Assembly: GCF_001653795.1 (NCBI RefSeq)
Contig: NZ_CP011514.1
Span: 5,204,727 to 5,268,726 of the forward strand
Reading direction: 5' to 3'
From: Mitsuaria sp. 7
Lineage (GTDB): Bacteria; Pseudomonadota; Gammaproteobacteria; Burkholderiales; Burkholderiaceae_C
DNA: 64,000 nt
Shown: positions 54,480 to 62,167 of the stretch, in pieces
Numbering within the stretch: position 1 is the first letter of the stretch
Layout: every line of letters starts with the position of its first letter
Program-made: the position numbers and the translations under genes
Notes under the pieces: model-generated
Told to the model about the DNA's origin: nothing
Database searches by the model: none
What the model saw: only the letters and a program-made list of their open reading frames with translations

Positions 54480-54773
54480 ATGCGAGACATTCCACCGTTC
54501 AAGTTGGTTCCAGAGCCGTTGAACGAAGAGGCAGCAGCGCTGCCGCCGTTCCAGTGGGCTGGCGATGACATCGGTCGGCGGCACCGCCTCGGTGGCCGTC
54601 CAGATTTCATTCAAGCGCCAGACGTACCGAAGTGCTCCTGTGGCAAGGAGATGACGTTCTACGCCCAACTGGACTCGATCAACGACGAATTCATCCTCGC
54701 GGACTGCGGGATGATCTACGTGTTCGTCTGCTCCGACTGCTGGGAGACCAAGTCGGTGCTTCAGTCGTTCTGA
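54480..54773 (+). CDS. Candidate immunity protein with CxC/CxxC motifs
   Basis: The 97-residue protein begins 8 bp after the RHS toxin stop codon with a GGAG site. It has LGGRPDFIQAPDVPKCSCGK, then MTFYAQLDS and DCGMIYVFVCSDCWE, giving CSCG and CSDC pairs that could bind zinc. The layout resembles double-CxxC immunity proteins paired with SitA6-type toxins and the YwqG/DUF1963-like fold. Its position and size support an immunity role, which would protect the producer from the toxin tip. No signal peptide was seen, so it probably acts in the cytoplasm. Confidence 0.7.
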   Translation: MRDIPPFKLVPEPLNEEAAALPPFQWAGDDIGRRHRLGGRPDFIQAPDVPKCSCGKEMTFYAQLDSINDEFILADCGMIYVFVCSDCWETKSVLQSF

Positions 54774-54803
54774 TCGCGGTAACCTGAAGCACGTGTGAGA
54801 ACC

Positions 54804-55148
54804 ATGAACAGAATCGGGAAACTCGTTCTGACTGCTTGCACGATCACCGCGACGTCGTCATCCGCAGTCGCCGGCACCGGGAGCGGTCGCTTGACCAATC
54901 CCAACTTCATGCCCAACGGCGCAGTGGTCATCTACCTGGAAGGCTCACGCAACGCGCAACCCGCCTGCGCGACGGAAAGCCGCCGCTTCGTGCTCAACGC
55001 AGCAACACCGGCGGGCAAGGCTCAACTGGCCGGTTTGATGATTGCCTACACGCAAGGGAAAACCGTGAGCGTGTGGGGCACCAACACCTGCTCGGTCTGG
55101 GGCGATACCGAAACGATCGACTTCTTTGCGATCGTCGACGGGCCCTGA
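54804..55148 (+). CDS. Small secreted protein, family A copy 1
   Basis: This 114-residue protein has a signal peptide (GKLVLTACTITATSSSAVAG) and a compact beta-rich domain ending AGLMIAYTQGKTVSVWGTN, CSVWGDTETIDFFAIVDG. It is related to the convergent gene at 55380-55712 (AYSQGRNVSLYVEEDG there). Two cysteines in the mature part may form a disulfide. It follows the immunity gene by about 30 bp and may be cotranscribed with it. The function is unknown; a periplasmic accessory or second immunity role is possible. Confidence 0.65.
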   Translation: MNRIGKLVLTACTITATSSSAVAGTGSGRLTNPNFMPNGAVVIYLEGSRNAQPACATESRRFVLNAATPAGKAQLAGLMIAYTQGKTVSVWGTNTCSVWGDTETIDFFAIVDGP

Positions 55149-55323
55149 GAGGAGATCCTTCGGAAGACGGCCACTGTCCGCCCTTCCCTCTGCGATCAGG
55201 AGGTCCGGTCGCAGGTACGCTTGTCGCTGAAGCCTTCCACCATTTCTTTGTCTGCTTCGAATGAGAGCCGAGAGCCGGCGCATGTCGTCGTAGGGGCGAT
55301 TGATCCAACGCCGCGCCAAAAGA

Positions 55324-55348
55324 AAACGCCCGACATCGTCGGGCGTTT
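55324..55348. terminator. Bidirectional intrinsic terminator between convergent small-protein genes
   Basis: AAACGCCCGAC (55324-55334) and GTCGGGCGTTT (55338-55348) form a perfect 11-bp stem with a three-base loop. A-rich DNA precedes it and T-rich DNA (CTCATTT) follows, so it can act in both directions. The 170 bp between the 55148 stop and this hairpin show no gene. Confidence 0.85.
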
Positions 55349-55379
55349 CTCATTTCCGATCAGACATCGGAGATGCGCT

Positions 55380-55712
55380 TCACTGCACCACGAACTCCAC
55401 GATCCGGCAGTACCCGGCGCCGTCTTCCTCGACGTACAGCGAGACGTTGCGTCCCTGCGAATACGCCATCAGCAGCGTGGCGATCTTGGCCTTCGAGCCC
55501 GAATCGGCCTCGTTGACGAAGGCCCAGTTCTGCAGACAGCCGGCCGAGTCCGGCAAGCCCTGGACGCGGAAGTAGTAGTTGTTCCCACCGGACACGTACG
55601 GCCCGGCCGGCTTGAAGGCGCCGGTGAATCGGCCTGGAGCGGCGGTGGCCGTGATCGGCAGCGTCATGGCGGCAAACGCCAGCATGGCGAGACCTCGTTT
55701 CATCTTCCTCAT
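55380..55712 (-). CDS. Small secreted protein, family A copy 2
   Basis: The 110-residue product starts MRKMKRGLAMLAFAAMTLPITATAAP, a clear signal peptide, with a strong GGGAGGAAG before ATG 55712. The mature domain (YYFRVQGLPDSAGCLQNWAF, IATLLMAYSQGRNVSLYVEE, CRIVEFVVQ) resembles the convergent protein at 54804-55148 in length, cysteine spacing and the AY-QG-VS motif. An in-frame ATG further upstream is not needed. Small periplasmic proteins of this type are unassigned; it lies beside, but points away from, the toxin locus. Confidence 0.65.
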   Translation of the reverse strand: MRKMKRGLAMLAFAAMTLPITATAAPGRFTGAFKPAGPYVSGGNNYYFRVQGLPDSAGCLQNWAFVNEADSGSKAKIATLLMAYSQGRNVSLYVEEDGAGYCRIVEFVVQ

Positions 55713-55811
55713 CGTTCTTCCTCCCAGAAGTTGAGCGACGGATGTTAGCGAGGCCGGTTGACCAGGGCCTGCCTCGGAACACCGCATGGCGGCGCTACTG
55801 AATCACGACGG

Positions 55812-55868
55812 TCACGCCGTCCAGTCCTTCAGGCGTCTGTTGGTGTCGCTGACATAGACCCGATGCAT
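55812..55868 (-). pseudogene. Probable remnant of a PIN-domain toxin gene
   Basis: Directly after the XRE-ImmA/IrrE gene an AGGAGC site precedes an ATG at 55868 whose frame reads MHRVYVSDTNRRLKDWTA before a stop. The first ten residues match the start of PIN-domain proteins (V-Y-V-x-D-T/S-N), which are frequent partners of XRE-ImmA/IrrE proteins. The rest is missing, so a deletion probably removed the toxin and left its initiation region. Confidence 0.4.
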
Positions 55869-55882
55869 TCACGCTCCTGCAT

Positions 55883-56923
55883 TCAAGCCAGTGCGGGAGC
55901 CAGCGCACCCAAGGGGCGCTGCAGGAGTTCCGCCGCCCGGGACGGACTGAAGAGTCCTTCGGCCAGGCCCCAGAACACCAGCGACTCGAAACGGCGAGGC
56001 TGCTCCGGCAGCAGCGGTTCGGGTTCGGCGCTGCGCCAGCCGGCTTGCGCGAACTGGATGAGGGCAGACTTGTAGCCCGCATCGTTCAGCAAGCCGAGAT
56101 CCTTGAGGCGACGGAGCGCCGCCTGCATGGACACACCGTATCGCCGTTTGGCGTTCAACAGTTCACCGGGATGAACGCGCGACCGCCGATGGCTTCCGAA
56201 GTCGAGCACCACCTGCTCGCCGGGATAAAGGAACGCGCCCGCAAAGCGATGGCAGCAACGTTCCTTCTCCGGCTCGGGCATGTCGTCCGGCAGCGCCATC
56301 ACCCAATGACCGAGCTCATGGGCCGCGGTGAAACGCACGCGCTCGCCGGGACGTGAGGTGTTGAGCGCGATCAGGACATGCCGGACGTCGTCGGTCGCGG
56401 CGCAGGCGCCGTCGAAATCGTCTTGCCCGTCGATCAAGGCGATCTTGATCCCTCGCTCTTCAAGCAGCTGGGTCAGGTTGGCGATCGCGTCGCGACCGAT
56501 GCCCCAATCGCTTCGCAGCCGATCCGCAGCCGCTTCCGCCTCGTCGATGGATGAGACTGGCAGCGTTTGAGGCGTCGTCGGCTCGATCCGGACGTCCACT
56601 GCGTCGAAGCATCGTTCCAACGCGAGGTAGCGCTCGAGATGATCCCGCATCTGTTCTTCCACCTGACGTTGCCGGTACTTCGGCATGCGGGCCAGCTTTC
56701 GGAACTCGAGCGGAGCGAGGTTGACCGCCTCGGCACGGAAGAAGTACTCGGGGCGCACGCCCAGAGCCTTCGAAAACTGCAGCAGGCGAGTCGAGTTCGG
56801 TAAGGCATCGCCGCGCTCGAATTTGCTCAGCGCCTGCTTGGTGATGTCACCGACGGCCTGCGCGAGGTCGTCAAGGCTCAGGCCTTTCAATACGCGGGCC
56901 CGCCGGAGTCGGTCGTGGATCAT
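55883..56923 (-). CDS. XRE-family regulator with ImmA/IrrE metallopeptidase domain
   Basis: The 346-residue protein joins an N-terminal helix-turn-helix (LSLDDLAQAVGDITKQALSKFERG, residues about 14-37) to an ImmA/IrrE (DUF955) zinc-peptidase domain with HELGH at residues 202-206 (FTAAHELGHWVMALP). This class degrades or controls repressors and is typical of mobile elements and PIN toxin modules. What follows is only a short remnant of a PIN gene, so it may now act alone. The C-terminal 60 residues are variable. Confidence 0.88.
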   Translation of the reverse strand: MIHDRLRRARVLKGLSLDDLAQAVGDITKQALSKFERGDALPNSTRLLQFSKALGVRPEYFFRAEAVNLAPLEFRKLARMPKYRQRQVEEQMRDHLERYLALERCFDAVDVRIEPTTPQTLPVSSIDEAEAAADRLRSDWGIGRDAIANLTQLLEERGIKIALIDGQDDFDGACAATDDVRHVLIALNTSRPGERVRFTAAHELGHWVMALPDDMPEPEKERCCHRFAGAFLYPGEQVVLDFGSHRRSRVHPGELLNAKRRYGVSMQAALRRLKDLGLLNDAGYKSALIQFAQAGWRSAEPEPLLPEQPRRFESLVFWGLAEGLFSPSRAAELLQRPLGALAPALA

Positions 56924-57006
56924 CGCGTTCTCCCAGGTTGACGAATATTCTACTTCCTGTCAATTCGTCAACCTGTCACCCGGAGCGTGCCCGCATTGAA
57001 CGGCGA

Positions 57007-57029
57007 CGGAGCGACATCCCGTCGCTCCG
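57007..57029. terminator. Hairpin beyond the beta-propeller lipoprotein gene
   Basis: CGGAGCGAC (57007-57015) and GTCGCTCCG (57021-57029) form a 9-bp stem with a five-base loop, just past the stop codon at 57043 on the minus strand. No T-tract follows, so termination strength is uncertain. Confidence 0.45.
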
Positions 57030-57042
57030 GCCTGCCCATCGA

Positions 57043-59643
57043 TCAGTACCCGATCGGCACGATCGCCAGCTTCGGATCGTCGGTGGCCGTCACGACGACA
57101 CCGCCGTCGGCGCTGATCACCAGCTGGCGCGCGAGCAGCGACCGCGACGTTCCCGCCGCCTTGAAGGATTGCAGCAGCGCGCCGGCGGCGTTGTGCACCC
57201 AGAAGTCGACGGTCGAGCCCGCGGTGACGCCGCAGATGACGCGGTCGTCGCTGCCGACCTCGACGTTGTTGGGGTACGTGCTGCCGCCCGGCAGCGATCC
57301 CGCATAGACGCCGCCGTCCCGGTTGGCGGTGATGGCACACCGGTAACCGGCGATCGAGCCGACGGCGGAGGCCGAGTAGAGGATCGTCCCGTCCAGCGAA
57401 TAGGCCACGTCCTGCACGCTGCCGTTGCTGGCGCCGCCGCCCAGGCCGCCCGTCGACGGCGCGAACAGCATGCCGTCGTTGCCGACGATCGAGTACTCGA
57501 TGAACGGCACGGTGGTGCCCAGTCCCGCCAGGTGGCGGCCGTCCAGGCTGACCGCCACCGGCTCGGTGGCGACCGTGCCGAGCGAGAAGCCGTTGGGCTC
57601 GGCGTCGGTGATCCGGTAGGCGTCCTTGCCGGCATACAGCACCTCGACCCCGCCGGGGCGACCCACCGTCAGGAACTGCGGGACGGTATCGAGGCTCTTC
57701 TGCGGCACGTGGCCCAGCACCGCGAAGTCCGGCAGACGCAGCACCGCGAAGCGCTTGTTGACCGGCTCCTGGACATAGAGACGACCCCCGTCGGGCGAGA
57801 CGGCCATGGCGTCCAGGGCGGTGCCGGGAATCGTCACCGTGGTCACGACCGCGCCGGTGTGCGCGTTGACGACGTCGATCGAATCGGCCTGCTTGTGCGC
57901 GTAGATCCACGGACGGATCGGGTCGGCGAGCACCCGCTTGTACGCGCCGGCAATGGACTGCGCCGTCGCGGCGGTCGTCCCCTTCCACAGCGCGATGCGC
58001 ACCGTCGCCGGCACGACGCGCGGCGTCGTCGTGCTCAGCGTCACGTTGGCGTAGCTGATGGCGTCCGACGGCAGCGCGGCCGGATCGGCGGTGACCGTCA
58101 GCTGGTCACCGGCCTTGGAGACGGTCAGCCACGCCGCGTCGGAGCTGGCGGTCCAGGGCACGGCATCCCCGAAGGACGGTGCCACGCGGACCGTGCGGCT
58201 CAGCACCTGGCCCAGCGGCGTGCTGGCCAGGCCGATGCCGGCGCGCTGCGGGACCAGATGGCGCTCGTCGTTCTTGATGAAGACCGGCAAGGTCAGCGTG
58301 TGCGTGTCGCCGTTGACCTGCGCGGTGATCTGCACGGGGACCGACGTGTTGCCGAACGGCGCGGTCTCGGGATTGAAGGTGAAGGTCACGTCCGTGCCCG
58401 CACTGTTGACCTGCCCGCCGGACGGCGCGCTCAGCCAGGACGGCAGCCCGGTGACCGTGAACGGCCATTTGGTGAGGCCCGTGTTCAGCGTCAGCGTGGT
58501 CGTGCTGGGGTTGTTCGAGTGGCCGATGATGCCGCCCAGGAACGGGGCACTCTGCGACGACTTGAAGGTCGCCGGGACCAGCTTCAGCGTGACCGGGATG
58601 CTGGCGGAAGCCGCCAGCGCGGGTGAACTGAAATCGGCCCGCGCGGTGTAGTTGCCGGAGGCCAGGCGACCCTGGCCGGGATCCGGGGCCAGCGTGACGA
58701 TGGCCGGCGCGTTGCCCGTGGCGGGCGACAGCTTCAGCCAGCTCTCCGAGCTGGCGGCCTGCCAGTACGACCCGGCGCCGGAGCCGTTGTTCAGGTCGAT
58801 CTGGATCGTCTGCGCCGGGATCGGCGTGCCGTTGATCGCGGTGAAGGTGGCGCCGTCCGCGTTCGAGAAGGTGAACGAGGTCGGCAGCACCTGCACGGCG
58901 ATGGTCCGCAGGCCGATGCGGCCGTCCGCGGTCTTGGCGGTGAGCGTGGCGCTGTGATTGCCCACGGCCAGCGACGAGGGGTCGACGGTCAGGACCGCCG
59001 AGAAGGGACCCGTGCCCGAGGCGGGCGAGACGCGCAACCAGGCGCTGTCGGTCGTCGCAGTCCAGGGGCCGCTGAGCGGCAGCATGCCGCTGACGCCGAT
59101 GTTGCCTTGCGGGATGGTCCTGGCCCCCTGGTGCACCGTGACGTCGGTCGGCTGGTCGACCACCACGGCGAACGATCCCGGATTCACGACGAAGTCGTAG
59201 GGCAGCGTCATCGGCGAACCCGGGAACTCGGCGCTGCAGGCGGAATCCTTGCAGAGCCGGACCAGGAAGGTGCCGGTATAGCGGCCCGGATTCAGGTCGC
59301 GCCGCGTGCGCAGCGTGGCGATGTAGGTGGTCGGGGTCGCCGGGGTCAGATCGACCGAGGTCTCGATGACGGCCTTGTCGTCGACGATGCGGGTGTAGAG
59401 GGTCGTCTGGCCGTTGAAGACGCTGGGGTCGTTGACGGTGACCGTGACGGTCAGCGCCGAGGAGATGCCGGACGTCACGTCGGACGGCACCGAGATCGGA
59501 GAGAGGGTGACGGCAGGGCGCGCCGGCGTGTCTGCGCCGCCATCACCGCCGCCACCGCCACCGCCGCAGGCGGTCAGGACGGCCGCCGCGAGCAGCGCGC
59601 AGCCGAATGCCGCGGACAGGCGTCCGCGCAAGGTCAAGGTCAT
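57043..59643 (-). CDS. BACON-type and beta-propeller lipoprotein
   Basis: The 866-residue protein has a lipobox (AAAVLTACGG followed by a Gly run), then about four immunoglobulin-like/BACON-type repeats with W-x-A-x-S/T-D-x-x-W-L signatures (WTATTDSAWLRVSPASGTG, WQAASSESWLKLSPATGNA, WTASSDAAWLTVSKAGDQ). The C-terminal third (about 610-860) is a YVTN-like beta-propeller (DVVNAHTGAVVTTVTIPG, MAVSPDGGRLYVQEPVNKRF). It is surface-exposed or periplasmic and may bind carbohydrate. ATG 59643 gives the lipoprotein signal. Confidence 0.85.
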   Translation of the reverse strand: MTLTLRGRLSAAFGCALLAAAVLTACGGGGGGGDGGADTPARPAVTLSPISVPSDVTSGISSALTVTVTVNDPSVFNGQTTLYTRIVDDKAVIETSVDLTPATPTTYIATLRTRRDLNPGRYTGTFLVRLCKDSACSAEFPGSPMTLPYDFVVNPGSFAVVVDQPTDVTVHQGARTIPQGNIGVSGMLPLSGPWTATTDSAWLRVSPASGTGPFSAVLTVDPSSLAVGNHSATLTAKTADGRIGLRTIAVQVLPTSFTFSNADGATFTAINGTPIPAQTIQIDLNNGSGAGSYWQAASSESWLKLSPATGNAPAIVTLAPDPGQGRLASGNYTARADFSSPALAASASIPVTLKLVPATFKSSQSAPFLGGIIGHSNNPSTTTLTLNTGLTKWPFTVTGLPSWLSAPSGGQVNSAGTDVTFTFNPETAPFGNTSVPVQITAQVNGDTHTLTLPVFIKNDERHLVPQRAGIGLASTPLGQVLSRTVRVAPSFGDAVPWTASSDAAWLTVSKAGDQLTVTADPAALPSDAISYANVTLSTTTPRVVPATVRIALWKGTTAATAQSIAGAYKRVLADPIRPWIYAHKQADSIDVVNAHTGAVVTTVTIPGTALDAMAVSPDGGRLYVQEPVNKRFAVLRLPDFAVLGHVPQKSLDTVPQFLTVGRPGGVEVLYAGKDAYRITDAEPNGFSLGTVATEPVAVSLDGRHLAGLGTTVPFIEYSIVGNDGMLFAPSTGGLGGGASNGSVQDVAYSLDGTILYSASAVGSIAGYRCAITANRDGGVYAGSLPGGSTYPNNVEVGSDDRVICGVTAGSTVDFWVHNAAGALLQSFKAAGTSRSLLARQLVISADGGVVVTATDDPKLAIVPIGY

Positions 59644-59803
59644 CTGGTTTCTCCCTCGGGGCGGGGCGCGGAGGAAGCGCCCCTGATTCTTGATCTGGTG
59701 CCGCTGTGTCGCGGCCGAGGGATTCTGTCATCGAGGCGTTAAGGGCCGCCAGCCGGGTTCCCGCCTCTTTTGGGGGAGCCCGGCGCCCGTGTGCGACGTG
59801 CGC

Positions 59804-60967
59804 TCAGTCCGAGAGCGCCCGCATCACCGCATACAGATCCGACTTGCCTTCAAACCCGATCCCCGGCAGGTCCGGCAGCGTGACGTAGGAGTTCTCCACC
59901 TTCACCCCGTCCGGGAAGCCGCCGAAGGGCTGGAACAGGTCCGGGTAGGACTCGTTGCCCCCCAGGCCCAGGCCGGCCGCGATGTTGAGCGACATCTGGT
60001 GCCCGCCGTGCGGCACGCAGCGGCTCGCGGACCAGCCGTGTTCCTTGAGCATGTCCAGCGTGCGCAGGTACTCGACCAGGCCGTAGCTCAGCGCGCAGTC
60101 GAACTGCAGCCAGTCGCGGTCCGGCCGCATGCCGCCGTAGCGGATCAGGTTGCGCGCGTCCTGCATGGAGAACAGGTTCTCGCCCGTCGCCATCGGGTTG
60201 GCGTAGTAGTTGCGCAGCGTCGCCTGCAGCTCGAAGTCCAGCGGGTCGCCCGCTTCCTCGTACCAGAACAGGTCGTACTTCGACAGCGCCTTCGCATACG
60301 CGATCGCCGTGTCCAGGTCGAAGCGCCCGTTGGCGTCGACGCACAGCCGTTGACCATCGCCCAGCACGCTCAGGATCGAGTCGATGCGGCGCAGGTCCTC
60401 GTCCATCGAGGCGCCGCCGATCTTCTTCTTCACCACCGTGTAGCCGCGGTCGATGTAGCTGCGCATCTCGTCCTTGAGCTTGCCGTGGTCCTGGCCCGGG
60501 TAGTAGTAGCCGCCCGCGGCGTACACGAACACCTTGCGGTCCGGCGTGCCGGTGCCGTAGCGCTCGGCCAGCAGCTGGAACAGCGGCTTGCCTTCGATCT
60601 TCGCGACCGCGTCCCACACGGCCATGTCGATGGTGCCGATGGCGACGGAACGCTCACCGTGGCCGCCGGGCTTCTCGTTGGTGAACATCGCGTCCCAGAC
60701 CTTGTGGGCGTCGAGGATGCCGCGGCTGTCCAGCAGCGAATCGGGATCGGCCTCGAGGATGCGCGGGATGAAGCGCTCGCGCATCAGCGTGCCCTGGCCG
60801 TAGCGGCCGTTGGAGTTGAAGCCGTAGCCCACCACCGGCTTGCCGTCGCGGATCACATCCGTGATGACCGCCACGAGGCTCAGGGTCATCTTGCTAAAGT
60901 CGATGTAGGCGTTGCGGATGGGGCTGCTGATCGGCAGCGTCTTTTCTCGGATCTCGACGATCTTCAC
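59804..60967 (-). CDS. tarD: D(-)-tartrate dehydratase (enolase superfamily)
   Basis: The 387-residue protein opens MKIVEIREKTLPISSPIRNAY and is close throughout, from memory, to Bradyrhizobium D-tartrate dehydratase: VGYGFNSNGRYGQG, NEKPGGHGERSVAIGTIDMA, the catalytic KxK (Lys180/Lys182 in VVKKKIGG), metal ligands in CVDANGRF and WYEEAGDP, and the general acid/base His in RCVPHGGHQ. It dehydrates D-tartrate to oxaloacetate. The start is GTG at 60967 with GGAG upstream; the frame stays open far upstream but without homology. It is divergent from a LysR regulator. Confidence 0.92.
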   Translation of the reverse strand: MKIVEIREKTLPISSPIRNAYIDFSKMTLSLVAVITDVIRDGKPVVGYGFNSNGRYGQGTLMRERFIPRILEADPDSLLDSRGILDAHKVWDAMFTNEKPGGHGERSVAIGTIDMAVWDAVAKIEGKPLFQLLAERYGTGTPDRKVFVYAAGGYYYPGQDHGKLKDEMRSYIDRGYTVVKKKIGGASMDEDLRRIDSILSVLGDGQRLCVDANGRFDLDTAIAYAKALSKYDLFWYEEAGDPLDFELQATLRNYYANPMATGENLFSMQDARNLIRYGGMRPDRDWLQFDCALSYGLVEYLRTLDMLKEHGWSASRCVPHGGHQMSLNIAAGLGLGGNESYPDLFQPFGGFPDGVKVENSYVTLPDLPGIGFEGKSDLYAVMRALSD

Positions 60968-61123
60968 GGGGAACTCCACTTCGGATTGGCTGGGAACGGG
61001 TCGCATGATCCCGCCGGCCCCCTCGCGAGGCCAATTCAGTTTTCTTAGCTTTTGATGCTTTGCGGGCACCGCCCCGCGCCGCCACTCCCCCGTCACGACC
61101 GCCACGACCGCCGCACCCTCTCC

Positions 61124-62077
61124 ATGACGCTGAACCTGAGCTGGATCGATGACTTCATGGTGCTGGCCGCCAGCGGCAACTTCTCGCGCGCCGCCGAGGA
61201 ACGCCACATGACGCAGCCTGCCTTCAGCCGACGCATCCGCGCGCTGGAGGAGTGGCTGGGTACCGACCTCTTCGACCGCAGCTCGCAGCCCGCGCGGCTG
61301 ACGGACGCCGGCCTGTGGTTCCGCAAGACCGCGCAGGAGCTGCAGGCGCAGGTCGCCCGCGTGCCGGGCGAGGCCCGCGCCATCGCGGAAGCCAGTTCGC
61401 AGACGCTGCGCTTCGCGGCGACGCATGCGCTGTCGTTCTCGTTCATGCCGCGCTGGCTGCGGGCGCTGGAAGCCCACACCAGCGTCGGTCCGGTGAACCT
61501 CGTCTCCGACACCCAGCAGAAGTGCGAGGCGCTGCTGCTGCAGAGCCAGGTGCAGTTCGTGCTGGCGCATGGGCACCGGCAGGTGCCGGGACCGCTGGAC
61601 GAGGCGGCGTTCGCCTGCGTCGTCGTCGGCCAGGATCAGCTGCTGCCGGTCTGCGCGCCCGATGCCGCCGGCGGGCCGGCGCATCCGCTGGAAGGCGGCA
61701 AGCGCGCAAAGGACGCCGCGGTGCCGCTGCTCGCGTACAGCTCGGAATCCGGGCTGGGTCGCATCCTGCGCGAGGTCAAGGGCGCGGCGCTGGACCGGCT
61801 TCACGTGCAGCCGGTGTTCACGGCGCATCTGGCCTCGGTGCTGCGCACCATGGCGCTGGACGGCCGCGGCGTGGCCTGGCTGCCGAAGATCCTCATCGGC
61901 GACGACCTGGCCGCCGGGCGGCTGGTGGTCGCCGGGGGCAAGGACTGGCACCTGGACCTCGACATCCGCCTGCACCGCGATCGCGGGGCCATGGGCGCGG
62001 CGGCGGAGACATTCTGGGCCGCGGTGGCCGGCGGTGCCGGCGCGGCATCAAAGCCAACTAATCCGGCATTGGTGTGA
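61124..62077 (+). CDS. LysR-family regulator of the tartrate module
   Basis: This 317-residue regulator has the LysR helix-turn-helix (NFSRAAEERHMTQPAFSRRIRALEEWLG) and an effector domain (ALSFSFMPRWLRALEAHTSV, CEALLLQSQVQFVLAHG, VFTAHLASVLRTMALDGRGVAWLP). It is transcribed away from tarD, with 156 bp between start codons that include an AT-rich patch near 61036-61062, and toward a Bug receptor gene, so it probably controls both in response to tartrate or an intermediate. Confidence 0.9.
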   Translation: MTLNLSWIDDFMVLAASGNFSRAAEERHMTQPAFSRRIRALEEWLGTDLFDRSSQPARLTDAGLWFRKTAQELQAQVARVPGEARAIAEASSQTLRFAATHALSFSFMPRWLRALEAHTSVGPVNLVSDTQQKCEALLLQSQVQFVLAHGHRQVPGPLDEAAFACVVVGQDQLLPVCAPDAAGGPAHPLEGGKRAKDAAVPLLAYSSESGLGRILREVKGAALDRLHVQPVFTAHLASVLRTMALDGRGVAWLPKILIGDDLAAGRLVVAGGKDWHLDLDIRLHRDRGAMGAAAETFWAAVAGGAGAASKPTNPALV

Positions 62078-62167
62078 AGCGGCGCGTCTCTCGATGATGG
62101 GTGCCGGCCGGGGCGGTCGCCTCGGGCAGAGCCACAGATCCCATCAGAGGACATCGAGGAGACACGC

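Noticed and set aside
56938..58626. Plus-strand open frame antisense to the propeller lipoprotein
   Set aside because: Arg/Asp/Val-rich shadow translation; the minus strand carries a lipobox and regular BACON and propeller repeats.
59733..59784. Imperfect hairpins after tarD as a terminator
   Set aside because: Stems are interrupted and no T-tract follows on the minus strand, so it was not listed.
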